DNA from: an uncultured Lachnospiraceae bacterium
GTDB lineage: Bacteria > Bacillota > Clostridia > Lachnospirales > Lachnospiraceae
Direction of reading: 5' to 3'
NCBI GenBank assembly: GCA_945834545.1
Contig: CAMAHO010000026.1
Span: forward strand, 1 to 17,592
DNA length: 17,592 nucleotides
The position numbers were made by a program, and so were the translations under genes. Under the pieces are notes generated by a model. The model saw nothing but the letters and a program-made list of their open reading frames with translations. It was not told where the DNA came from and ran no database searches. Shown here piece by piece: positions 5,697 through 12,623 of this stretch. The stretch's first letter is position 1, and each line of letters opens with the position of its first letter.

Positions 5697-8132
5697 ATGA
5701 GTTTGCCACAGTTTACAGATAGAGCCTTAAAGGCTTTGGAATATGCAAAAAAATGTGCCCGCAGTTTGAATCAGGGATATGTGGGGACAGAGCATATTCT
5801 ATTCGGATTGACACGGGAGGGAACCAGTGTAGCCGCAAAAGTCCTTCTTGAACATGAGGTCACCGGGCAGAAAATCATGGATATGATTGATGATTTGATT
5901 GCGCTGAAAAGCAATTCAGCTATAAAGGAGAGAGAAGGGTATTCTCCCAGGGCCAAGGAAATCCTAAGGGACGCACAGGAACTGGCCAGACAGCTGGGGG
6001 AGGAGAAAACCGGTTCCGAAATGATTCTCCTGGCTATGCTTTTAGAGGGAGAAAATATTGCCGTTCGGCTGCTTAACACCTTAAATGTAAATATTCAGAA
6101 GCTGTACACGGACGTGCTGGAGTTGATTGGGCAGGACCCCAGTCAATTTAAGGCACATATCGGTAAAAAGGCAGGAGAGAAGGCAACTGCCACCTTGGAG
6201 CAGTACAGCCGGGATTTAACCAAGCTTGCCATGGAAGGAAAGCTGGATCCTGTCATCGGTCGTCAGGATGAAATCAATCGTGTGATCCAAATTCTCAGCC
6301 GAAGAACCAAGAATAATCCATGTCTTGTGGGTGAGCCCGGCGTAGGTAAAACGGCAGTGGTAGAAGGCTTGGCCACCAAGATTGTGCAGGGTGAGGTGCC
6401 CTTTACCATACGAAACAAGAGAGTTATGACACTGGATTTGTCCGGCATGGTTGCAGGTAGCAAATACCGTGGAGAATTTGAAGAGCGAATCAAGAAAGTG
6501 ATTCGTGAGGTGATTCAGGACGGTAACATCATTCTCTTTTTAGATGAATTGCATACCATCATCGGTGCCGGGGGAGCAGAGGGGGCCATTGATGCTTCCA
6601 ACATATTGAAACCTTCTCTGGCCAGAGGAGAAATTCAGTTGATTGGTGCCACTACCATTTCTGAGTACCGCAAATATATTGAGAAGGATGCTGCCCTAGA
6701 GCGTAGATTCCAGCCGGTGACGGTGGAACAGCCCACAAAAGAGGAAGCCATTGCTATTTTGACAGGCATTCGTGAGAAGTACGAGCAGTACCACAAGGTA
6801 GTTATATCAGATGAGGCTATTGCAGCGGCTGTAAATCTTTCGGACCGTTATATCAATGACCGTAATCTGCCGGATAAGGCGATTGATTTGATTGATGAGG
6901 CGGCTGCCGGAGCCAGACTTAAGGCTATGGGAAAGCCGGAGGAGCATAACAAGCTTTTTGAGGAGAAAAGAGCCTTGGAAGGCGAGCTGGAAGAAGCCCT
7001 TCGCTCATTGGATTTGGAGAAGATTTCTCTCTTAAGAGGGAAGCTTAAGACGGTAGAAAAAAAGATTGAGAAACAGCAGACCGGTGCCGGGGCAAAGGAA
7101 AAGCTTTGCCAAATAGGGGAGGAGGATATTGCCCGAGTGGTGGCCACTTGGACCAAGATACCGGTTACGAAGCTGGCGGAAAAGGAAAGCGAACGCCTGC
7201 TTCGTCTGGAAAAGGTGCTGCATAAGAGGGTTATCGGTCAGGAAGAGGCTGTGGAAGCGGTTTCCAAGGCTGTCAGACGAGGCCGTGTTGGCCTAAAGGA
7301 CCCCAACAGACCCATCGGTTCCTTTCTGTTTCTGGGTCCTACCGGTGTGGGCAAAACGGAGCTTAGTAAGGCTTTGGCAGAGGCCATCTTTGGCTCTGAG
7401 GATGCCATCATTCGAGTCGATATGTCAGAGTATATGGAGGGTCATTCGGTTTCAAAAATGATTGGCTCACCGCCGGGATATGTGGGCTTTGAAGAAGGAG
7501 GACAGCTGTCCGAAAAGATTCGAAGAAACCCTTATTCCGTGGTTCTCTTTGATGAGATTGAAAAGGCTCATCCGGATGTGTTTAATGTGCTGTTGCAGGT
7601 TTTGGATGACGGACACATTACGGATTCCAAGGGTAGAAAGGTCAGCTTCAAGAATACCATTCTGATTATGACCTCCAATACCGGAGCCCAAAGAATCGTG
7701 GACCCCAAAAACCTGGGCTTTGCCACGGATAAAAGTGAGAAAAAGGATTACGATAAAATGAAATCCGCAGTCATGGAGGAGGTAAAGAGAAACTTTAAAC
7801 CCGAGTTCATCAATCGTATTGACGATATTATCGTATTCCATCAGTTAAATCACGAGAATATGAAGAGCATAATCACGCTCTTAGCCGGTAATCTGACCAA
7901 CAGATGTAAGAAACAGCTGGGAATGGAGCTCTCCTTATCTGCGGCTCTAAAGGAGCATCTGGTAGAGAAGTATGCGGACAACAAAATGGGAGCAAGACCT
8001 TTAAAGAGAGCTATGCAGACTGTGGTGGAGGATGCCCTTGCAGAGGAAATCCTAAAAGGAGCAGTGAAGCCCGGAGATAAAGTGACAGCAGGCTTTAAGA
8101 ATAGCAAGGTCGTATTTACGGTCAAAAGTTAA
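5697..8132 (+). CDS. clpC: ATP-dependent Clp protease ATPase subunit ClpC
   Basis: An 811-residue Hsp100 AAA+ unfoldase that feeds proteins to ClpP. Two Clp_N repeats occupy about residues 1-145. The first AAA+ module has Walker A GEPGVGKT (212-219) and Walker B ILFLDE (279-284). A coiled middle region at about 415-460 corresponds to the UVR/M-domain of ClpC. The second module has Walker A GPTGVGKT (547-554) and Walker B VVLFDE (615-620). The tripeptide LGF (673-675) sits where the ClpP-binding loop (VGF in Bacillus ClpC) is expected, supporting a protease partner rather than ClpB. GGAGG (5686-5690) sets the start. It is the second gene after gntR. No ctsR, mcsA, mcsB or CtsR heptad sites are present. 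No clear terminator follows it. Confidence 0.96.
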   Translation: MSLPQFTDRALKALEYAKKCARSLNQGYVGTEHILFGLTREGTSVAAKVLLEHEVTGQKIMDMIDDLIALKSNSAIKEREGYSPRAKEILRDAQELARQLGEEKTGSEMILLAMLLEGENIAVRLLNTLNVNIQKLYTDVLELIGQDPSQFKAHIGKKAGEKATATLEQYSRDLTKLAMEGKLDPVIGRQDEINRVIQILSRRTKNNPCLVGEPGVGKTAVVEGLATKIVQGEVPFTIRNKRVMTLDLSGMVAGSKYRGEFEERIKKVIREVIQDGNIILFLDELHTIIGAGGAEGAIDASNILKPSLARGEIQLIGATTISEYRKYIEKDAALERRFQPVTVEQPTKEEAIAILTGIREKYEQYHKVVISDEAIAAAVNLSDRYINDRNLPDKAIDLIDEAAAGARLKAMGKPEEHNKLFEEKRALEGELEEALRSLDLEKISLLRGKLKTVEKKIEKQQTGAGAKEKLCQIGEEDIARVVATWTKIPVTKLAEKESERLLRLEKVLHKRVIGQEEAVEAVSKAVRRGRVGLKDPNRPIGSFLFLGPTGVGKTELSKALAEAIFGSEDAIIRVDMSEYMEGHSVSKMIGSPPGYVGFEEGGQLSEKIRRNPYSVVLFDEIEKAHPDVFNVLLQVLDDGHITDSKGRKVSFKNTILIMTSNTGAQRIVDPKNLGFATDKSEKKDYDKMKSAVMEEVKRNFKPEFINRIDDIIVFHQLNHENMKSIITLLAGNLTNRCKKQLGMELSLSAALKEHLVEKYADNKMGARPLKRAMQTVVEDALAEEILKGAVKPGDKVTAGFKNSKVVFTVKS

Positions 8133-8191
8133 GTCGTAAAAAGACAAACACAAATTATTATAATACAGACAGAAAACTGATTTGTGAAGTC

Positions 8192-8221
8192 TTTACAAAC
8201 TCAGAGGTTCTTTTGTATAAT
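8192..8221 (+). promoter_or_regulatory. Promoter of the small conserved gene at 8288
   Basis: TTTACA (8192-8197) and a perfect TATAAT (8216-8221) are 18 bases apart, with A/T-rich sequence upstream. The predicted leader before the start codon is about 60 bases and contains the imperfect direct repeat GCAGGCA (8232-8238 and 8245-8251). Confidence 0.75.
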
Positions 8222-8287
8222 TAAAAGTGTCGCAGGCAGGTTTGCAGGCACGAGACAATCCGATAAAAAATGTGGAGGCACAATACT

Positions 8288-8701
8288 ATGGCAGTCGTAG
8301 AAGAATTGCTTAGAAGCGAAGAGAATGGCAGTATCAGCTTTGGAAATCATAAGCTGGCGTCTAAGACAAAATTGGAGGATTTTCAGCATGAAGGAGATAT
8401 CCTTAAGGTAAAGACCTATGCTGATATTACCAAACTTGAGAAGAACGGAATGTTTTTATATGAATCTGTACCCGGCACCAGTGTCTTGAATTTCACAGAA
8501 TCCGCTCAGGGTGTGGAGTTTCGGGTAGAAGGTGACAAGGATGCCCAGATTACCATCGGTCTTGAGGATGAGACAGAGTATAAGGTTTACATCGATGACG
8601 AGTGCATCGGGAATATGAAGACCGGTTTCGGCGGAAAGCTTAGCATCAGTGTGGAATTGGAAGCTGCTGACGAGGTGGCGGTTAAGGTTGTGAAGGCATA
8701 A
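8288..8701 (+). CDS. Conserved small acidic protein of unknown function
   Basis: A 137-residue protein, acidic, with no signal peptide or membrane segment. A short N-terminal helical stretch (MAVVEELLRSEENG) is followed by what reads as mostly beta-strand sequence, ending in alternating strands such as EVAVKVVKA. There are no recognisable catalytic motifs. I recall similar Lachnospiraceae proteins carrying the automatic label endosialidase, but nothing here resembles the sialidase fold or its motifs, so I do not propose that activity. GGAGG (8274-8278) is 9 bases before the ATG at 8288; an in-frame ATG at 8270 overlaps this site and is unlikely. The gene is monocistronic, between clpC and radA, with a near-consensus promoter, suggesting a constitutive and abundant product. 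Confidence 0.85.
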   Translation: MAVVEELLRSEENGSISFGNHKLASKTKLEDFQHEGDILKVKTYADITKLEKNGMFLYESVPGTSVLNFTESAQGVEFRVEGDKDAQITIGLEDETEYKVYIDDECIGNMKTGFGGKLSISVELEAADEVAVKVVKA

Positions 8702-8717
8702 AGCGCTGGCGTGGCTT

Positions 8718-8745
8718 TTGATAGGCAATTTACACAAGTTATAAG
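8718..8745 (+). promoter_or_regulatory. Candidate radA promoter
   Basis: TTGATA (8718-8723) and TATAAG (8740-8745) are 16 bases apart, giving a predicted start point near 8752 and a leader of about 50 bases. This would place the stem-loop at 8757-8783 almost at the 5' end of the mRNA. Confidence 0.5.
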
Positions 8746-8756
8746 AGAAAATTAGG

Positions 8757-8783
8757 AAGTCGGCGGGAATTCCCTGCCGACTT
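8757..8783 (+). promoter_or_regulatory. Stem-loop in the radA leader
   Basis: AAGTCGGC (8757-8764) pairs with GCCGACTT (8776-8783). Inside, GGG (8765-8767) pairs with CCC (8772-8774) around an AATT loop, with one bulged T. The stem is 11 bp. It is followed by only a single further T (8784), so it is a poor terminator, and it ends 20 bases before the radA start codon. Confidence 0.6.
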
Positions 8784-8803
8784 TGCTGTAGAGAGGGTGG
8801 AGT

Positions 8804-10183
8804 ATGGCAAAGGAAAGGACAAGCATATTTTTTTGTCAAAGCTGTGGCTATGAATCAGCCAAATGGATGGGGCAATGCCCCGGTTGCAGGGAGTGGAATA
8901 CCTTTGTAGAAGAACCTGTGCGAAAGGGCAGCATGAAGCACGGCGTGTCGGGTATGCGGACAGCGGACAGAGTGACAAAGCCTATGGTGTTATCTGAGAT
9001 AGAAATCACCGAAGAAGACCGAATGGGTACCGGTATTGCAGAGCTGGATCGTGTGTTGGGCGGGGGAATCGTGCAAGGCTCCCTCACGCTGGTGGGTGGT
9101 GACCCGGGAATAGGAAAGTCCACCCTGCTTTTGCAGGTATGCAGGTTGCTCTCACTAAAAGGGGTGAAGGTGCTTTATATTTCCGGGGAGGAATCCGGTT
9201 CTCAGATTAAGATGCGGGCCGACAGACTTGGACGCTTTGATGCCAACATGCTTTTGTTGTGCGAAACCAGTCTGGAGACCATAGAGGAAGTAATTCAGGC
9301 AAATAAGCCTCAGGTCGTTGTAATAGACTCCATTCAAACGATGTACAGTGAAGGGGTGAATTCCGCTCCGGGCAGTGTGTCTCAGGTGCGGGAAGCGACG
9401 GCTCGCTTATTGCAGGTTGCAAAGGGCAATACCATATCTGTTTTTATTGTGGGCCATGTGACTAAGGAAGGAACGGTTGCCGGTCCCAGAGTATTGGAGC
9501 ATATGGTGGATACCGTGTTGTATTTTGAAGGGGACAGACACGCCTCCTACCGAATTCTGCGTGGCGTGAAGAACCGATTTGGTTCCACCAATGAAATCGG
9601 TGTGTTTGAAATGAAAGAGAATGGTCTGACAGAGGTTCTAAACCCCTCGGAGTATATGCTTAATGGTCGACCGGAGGAGGCAAACGGCTGCGTGGTCAGC
9701 TGCTCCATGGAGGGCACAAGACCACTGCTTATCGAGATTCAGGCCCTTGTATGCCACACAAATTTTGGAATACCCAGAAGACAGACGACAGGAACAGATA
9801 TCAATCGTGTTAATCTGCTGATGGCTGTCTTGGAAAAGAGGGTTGGCTTACAGCTTGGTTCCTGCGATGCCTATGTCAATATCACCGGAGGAATGCGCAT
9901 TCAGGAGCCGGCAATCGACCTGGGCATTGTTCTGGCCATTGTATCCGGTTTCCGAAATCAGAAATTGTCTCCTTCCCTGGTGGCTTTTGGAGAGGTGGGC
10001 TTAAGCGGAGAGGTCCGAGCGGTCAGCCAGGGGAAAACCCGTGTGACAGAGGCAGCCAAGCTAGGGTTTACCGAATGCATCGTGCCAGCCAGCTGCGTGA
10101 AGGAATGCAGCAATGTGAGCGGGGTAAAGGTCATAGGTGTAAAGAATATTGAAGAAGCGATACAATATGTTTTAGGGATATAG
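8804..10183 (+). CDS. radA: DNA repair protein RadA (branch-migration ATPase)
   Basis: A 459-residue RecA-like ATPase that promotes branch migration in recombinational repair and helps RecA. A four-Cys zinc finger is at the N-terminus (C11, C14, C25, C28). The RecA core has Walker A GGDPGIGKST (98-107) and Walker B VVVIDS (171-176), followed by the RadA-specific KNRFG motif (256-260). The C-terminal Lon-protease-like domain begins near 285 and includes RQTTGTDINRVNLLMAVL and GEVGLSGEVRAV. Length is typical (about 450-460). The ATG at 8804 follows GGGTGGAG (8794-8802), a close but purine-rich site. In many Firmicutes radA follows clpC directly (established knowledge); here the unknown gene at 8288 separates them. 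Transcription should end at 10233-10262. Confidence 0.97.
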   Translation: MAKERTSIFFCQSCGYESAKWMGQCPGCREWNTFVEEPVRKGSMKHGVSGMRTADRVTKPMVLSEIEITEEDRMGTGIAELDRVLGGGIVQGSLTLVGGDPGIGKSTLLLQVCRLLSLKGVKVLYISGEESGSQIKMRADRLGRFDANMLLLCETSLETIEEVIQANKPQVVVIDSIQTMYSEGVNSAPGSVSQVREATARLLQVAKGNTISVFIVGHVTKEGTVAGPRVLEHMVDTVLYFEGDRHASYRILRGVKNRFGSTNEIGVFEMKENGLTEVLNPSEYMLNGRPEEANGCVVSCSMEGTRPLLIEIQALVCHTNFGIPRRQTTGTDINRVNLLMAVLEKRVGLQLGSCDAYVNITGGMRIQEPAIDLGIVLAIVSGFRNQKLSPSLVAFGEVGLSGEVRAVSQGKTRVTEAAKLGFTECIVPASCVKECSNVSGVKVIGVKNIEEAIQYVLGI

Positions 10184-10192
10184 GGAATAACG

Positions 10193-10223
10193 GGGGTCAT
10201 CGGGGATAGGTACATTTGACCCC
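10193..10223. repeat. REP-like palindrome downstream of radA
   Basis: GGGGTCA (10193-10199) and TGACCCC (10217-10223) are perfect inverted copies around a 17-base interior containing GGGGATAGGTACATT. The pattern of a G-run, an AGGTACATT core and TGACCCC resembles repetitive extragenic palindromes mobilised by REP-associated tyrosine transposases. No such transposase gene is in the window. This is recall of a pattern, not a database match. Confidence 0.5.
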
Positions 10224-10232
10224 TCATCAACA

Positions 10233-10262
10233 AAAAAAGCCTTGAATACTCAAGGCTTTTTT
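10233..10262. terminator. Bidirectional intrinsic terminator between radA and tRNA-Trp
   Basis: GCCTTGA (10239-10245) pairs with TCAAGGC (10250-10256) around a 4-base loop. An A-run (10232-10238) precedes it and a T-run (10257-10262) follows, so it can terminate both radA on the plus strand and the tRNA gene on the minus strand. The whole inverted repeat has 13-base arms. Confidence 0.93.
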
Positions 10263-10264
10263 AG

Positions 10265-10335
10265 CAGGGGAAGAGGGGATCGAACCCCCGTTAACGGTTT
10301 TGGAGACCGCCGCACTACCGCTGTACTATTCCCCT
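10265..10335 (-). tRNA. tRNA-Trp (anticodon CCA)
   Basis: On the minus strand the 71-nt sequence folds into a full cloverleaf. The acceptor stem is AGGGGAA with TTCCCCT. The D arm is GTAC with GTGC. The anticodon stem GCGGT with ACCGT carries loop CTCCAAA, anticodon CCA. The T arm has loop TTCGATC. The discriminator base is G73, as expected for bacterial tRNA-Trp. The 3' CCA is not encoded; the gene continues directly towards the terminator, so CCA must be added by nucleotidyltransferase. It has its own promoter (10366-10394) but is also on the same strand as, and downstream of, the antiporter operon. Confidence 0.97.
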
Positions 10336-10365
10336 ATTTGTTTGGCTTTCGCACCAACGAGATGT

Positions 10366-10394
10366 ATTATAACAAAACTTTACAATATGCGCAA
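10366..10394 (-). promoter_or_regulatory. Promoter of tRNA-Trp
   Basis: Read on the minus strand, TTGCGC (10389-10394) is followed after 17 bases by a perfect TATAAT (10366-10371), about 30 bases upstream of the mature tRNA 5' end. Confidence 0.7.
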
Positions 10395-10414
10395 GTGTTT
10401 TTTTCTCTCCATTA

Positions 10415-10596
10415 AGAATAATTTATAACAGTTCAGCCGCGCCATTCGCAAAGCCGCACCTTCGGTGCTTCCCCGCTGCTTCGCAGCTTGCTTTGCTCAT
10501 TGATTGGCGCTCAGTCCATATCGGTTCACACCTCCAAATTTATGCGGGCATAATTTGGAGGTGTGAACCGATATGGCTGAACTGTTACAGAATAAT
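10415..10596. mobile_element. MITE-like palindromic element with flanking 8-bp direct repeat
   Basis: AGAATAAT occurs at 10415-10422 and 10589-10596, bracketing an about 166-base body. Terminal inverted repeats TAACAGTTCAGCC (10426-10438) and GGCTGAACTGTTA (10575-10587) are perfect over 13 bp. The body has no plausible protein and is almost entirely inverted repeats. On the left, GCGCCA (10439-10444) pairs with TGGCGC (10505-10510), and GCAAAGC (10448-10454) with GCTTTGC (10490-10496). Two hairpins with TTC loops lie inside these at 10456-10468 and 10475-10487. On the right is a long hairpin at 10516-10576. Reading inward, the right end starts GTAACAG; 8-bp duplications and GTAA termini are reminiscent of IS66-type ends, but this assignment is tentative. 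The left end carries two extra bases before the repeat. It lies exactly at the end of the last antiporter gene. Confidence 0.65.
10516..10576. repeat. Long near-perfect hairpin inside the palindromic element
   Basis: The 25-base arm at 10516-10540 is the exact reverse complement of 10552-10576. After one bulged T (10541), ATG (10542-10544) pairs with CAT (10549-10551) around a CGGG loop. It begins 8 bases after the stop codon of the adjacent minus-strand gene and has no U-tract on either strand, so it is not a standard terminator, though it could stabilise the 3' end of that mRNA. Confidence 0.9.
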
Positions 10597-12609
10597 ATAC
10601 CACAGGGTGAGGCAAAGGCCGACGCAGAACAGTAGTAAGCCGAAGGAGAGGCTTCGGGAAATAATGAAGTTGCTTTCCTTGAAGGCAAAGAGCTTTAGGG
10701 CAAATTCGTGCACATAATCCCTCTGGGTGGGGGAATCCTTTCTGTAGGTTGCATTTGCAAAGCGTTGCCAGAGATTGCAGACACCGCCCAGGAAATCGCT
10801 GAGGGCAGAACCCTCAGGGCGTTCGTGAGGGAGAGGAGTGTCCTTGTACAAAGTCTTCCTGAAAAGTACTACCAGGCTGTCTACAAAGCAGTCCAGAAGC
10901 CGGCAGAGGATGCCAAACAACAGGGGCAGGATTTTGAGTAATACCGGCCTATAAACCAAGGTTTCCAGGTCAAGCCAGGAGGGCCACAGCATTCTGTGCT
11001 GTCCCTGCTTCATAAGTGCTTTGCGAATGAAGAGTAGATAGATGAAAACAGCCAGAAGAAGGGAAATGCCGGCACCCTTCAGATTCTCCGGGGAAAAGAA
11101 GTGAACCGCCTCATATTCTGTGTACTCTGCCGCCAGGAACTTCTCCCCTAATCTGGCTGTGGGCAGCATCAGGGTGTTGGGAAACAGTCCGAAAAGGAAC
11201 AAAATGAGGGTGCTGATGCCCATAGCAAACTTCGTAGGAAGGGTCATATAAGACCTTTGCGTATCATATTTTTCTTGCAATAAGGTATCTGTATTTTTCT
11301 CTATAAAAATCGTAAGAAACAGCTTGCTCATATAAGCTAAGGTCATTCCGCCGCTCAGGAGGAAAATCCATTCTACTATTGCGAAAACAAAGCCACCGCC
11401 ATACTCCAGGATGCTTTCATGGAGCAGAGTCTTGCTGATGTATCCCCCAAAGAAGGGGACGCCGCCGATGGCAAGGGCACCTGTCAAAAAGGATAGCTTT
11501 AAGAAGGGCTTGCGCACACCGAATCCACGCAGCTTGTTTAGGTCCAGAGAATGGGCATTGACATAAATCACTCCGGCAGCCATAAACAACACCAGCTTGA
11601 TCAGAGAGTGATTCATCATATGCAACATAGTCCCGTTTAGCGCCAGTTGATTCTCCTCCCCCAGCAAATCCTGCATTCCAATCCCAACCAAAATAAAGCC
11701 GATCTGGGACATGGAGGAGCAGGCCAGAGTGCGCTTTAGGTCGATGGAGAAAACAGCCAGCAAGGCACCTAAAAACATAGTAATCACACCCAGAACCAGG
11801 ATGAGAAAGCCCCAATCCCGGTCGTTGTGAAAGAGCCTGCAGCTTAGGATGAGAACGCCGTAAATACCGGTCTTGGTTAAGATACCGGAGAGAAGGGCAG
11901 AGGCGGGAGCCGGTGCCACGGGATGCGCCTTGGGAAGCCAAATGTGAACCGGGAAGGCACCTGCCTTAGCGGCAAAGCCAAAGAGAATACAAAGCCCGGC
12001 AATCCAGGTATAGGAATCCTTTGGACTAATTTCCAGTAAGGCTTCAATGCTCAAGGTCTGGTAACGGTAGGATAGCATAAAGATTCCCATAAGCATTGTC
12101 AGACCACCGATAACAGCAATAGCCAGGTAGGTTTTGGCGGCACTTATGGCCTCGGCAGTTTCCTCCTGGGTAACCCATACATAGGAGGTGAAGGACATGA
12201 CCTCGAAGAAGATAAAGGTCGTCATCAAATCCGCTGACAGAAAGACTCCCAAGGTGGCACCAAGGGTCCACAGCAAAAAGAGATAAAACCGTCCGACCTG
12301 CTCCTTTCCTTGGAAATATTGAGCAGATAACAGGGTGACCATGGCCCACATAAAGGTGGCAATGAGAGCGAAGACACCCCGGAAGCCATCCAGTACAAAC
12401 TGCAAGCCAAAGCCGCAAAGCTTCGGAAGGGCTGCCGACAACTCTACTTCAGGTAGAACCTGCCCAAGGAAGAGGCAACCCATGAAAATACATTCCAGAC
12501 AGGTGAAACAGGCGGCCAGAAGGTGCTTTCTTTTGCCTGCAAAACAGACAAGAATTCCTGCCGGAAAGGGTAGCAATATTAGACTGAGTAACATCATATG
12601 AGAATACAT
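10585..12609 (-). CDS. NuoL/HyfB/MrpA-like antiporter-type membrane subunit, long form
   Basis: A 674-residue polytopic protein of the proton-conducting subunit family (complex I ND5/NuoL, hydrogenase-4 HyfB, MrpA N-part). Channel residues are in place: Glu136 in FFEVMSFTSY (TM5), Lys215 in AAKAGAFPVHIWLPKAHP (TM7), His229 in the following loop, Lys246 in SGILTKTG (TM8), Lys338 in NHSLIKLVLF (TM10) and Lys393 in GGYISKTLL (TM12). After the 14-TM core there is an extension with a membrane segment (about 514-528), a possible amphipathic helix (about 545-590) and a last membrane segment (655-672), like the NuoL/HyfB C-terminus. The start is supported by AAAGGA 8 bases upstream, after a 14-base gap from the previous gene. 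The last residues and stop codon lie in the flanking repeat and end of the palindromic element, so the native C-terminus may be altered. Confidence 0.88.
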   Translation of the reverse strand: MYSHMMLLSLILLPFPAGILVCFAGKRKHLLAACFTCLECIFMGCLFLGQVLPEVELSAALPKLCGFGLQFVLDGFRGVFALIATFMWAMVTLLSAQYFQGKEQVGRFYLFLLWTLGATLGVFLSADLMTTFIFFEVMSFTSYVWVTQEETAEAISAAKTYLAIAVIGGLTMLMGIFMLSYRYQTLSIEALLEISPKDSYTWIAGLCILFGFAAKAGAFPVHIWLPKAHPVAPAPASALLSGILTKTGIYGVLILSCRLFHNDRDWGFLILVLGVITMFLGALLAVFSIDLKRTLACSSMSQIGFILVGIGMQDLLGEENQLALNGTMLHMMNHSLIKLVLFMAAGVIYVNAHSLDLNKLRGFGVRKPFLKLSFLTGALAIGGVPFFGGYISKTLLHESILEYGGGFVFAIVEWIFLLSGGMTLAYMSKLFLTIFIEKNTDTLLQEKYDTQRSYMTLPTKFAMGISTLILFLFGLFPNTLMLPTARLGEKFLAAEYTEYEAVHFFSPENLKGAGISLLLAVFIYLLFIRKALMKQGQHRMLWPSWLDLETLVYRPVLLKILPLLFGILCRLLDCFVDSLVVLFRKTLYKDTPLPHERPEGSALSDFLGGVCNLWQRFANATYRKDSPTQRDYVHEFALKLFAFKESNFIISRSLSFGLLLFCVGLCLTLWYIIL

Positions 12610-12623
12610 AACATCGTTCCTTT

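Noticed and set aside
8270..8287. Six-codon upstream start for the small protein at 8288
   Set aside because: The ATG at 8270 overlaps the GGAGG that serves the ATG at 8288.
8700..8719. Weak hairpin AAAGC...GCTTT with four Ts after the 8288 gene
   Set aside because: Only a 5-bp stem beginning inside the stop codon, with a short T-run; too weak to call a terminator.
10433..10590. CRISPR array or retron msd in the repeat-rich region
   Set aside because: The repeats are inverted and not regularly spaced direct repeats, and there is no cas gene or reverse transcriptase in the window.
10493..10717. Plus-strand frame running out of the palindromic element
   Set aside because: It crosses inverted repeats and the antisense of the antiporter gene, with no ribosome binding site or family resemblance.
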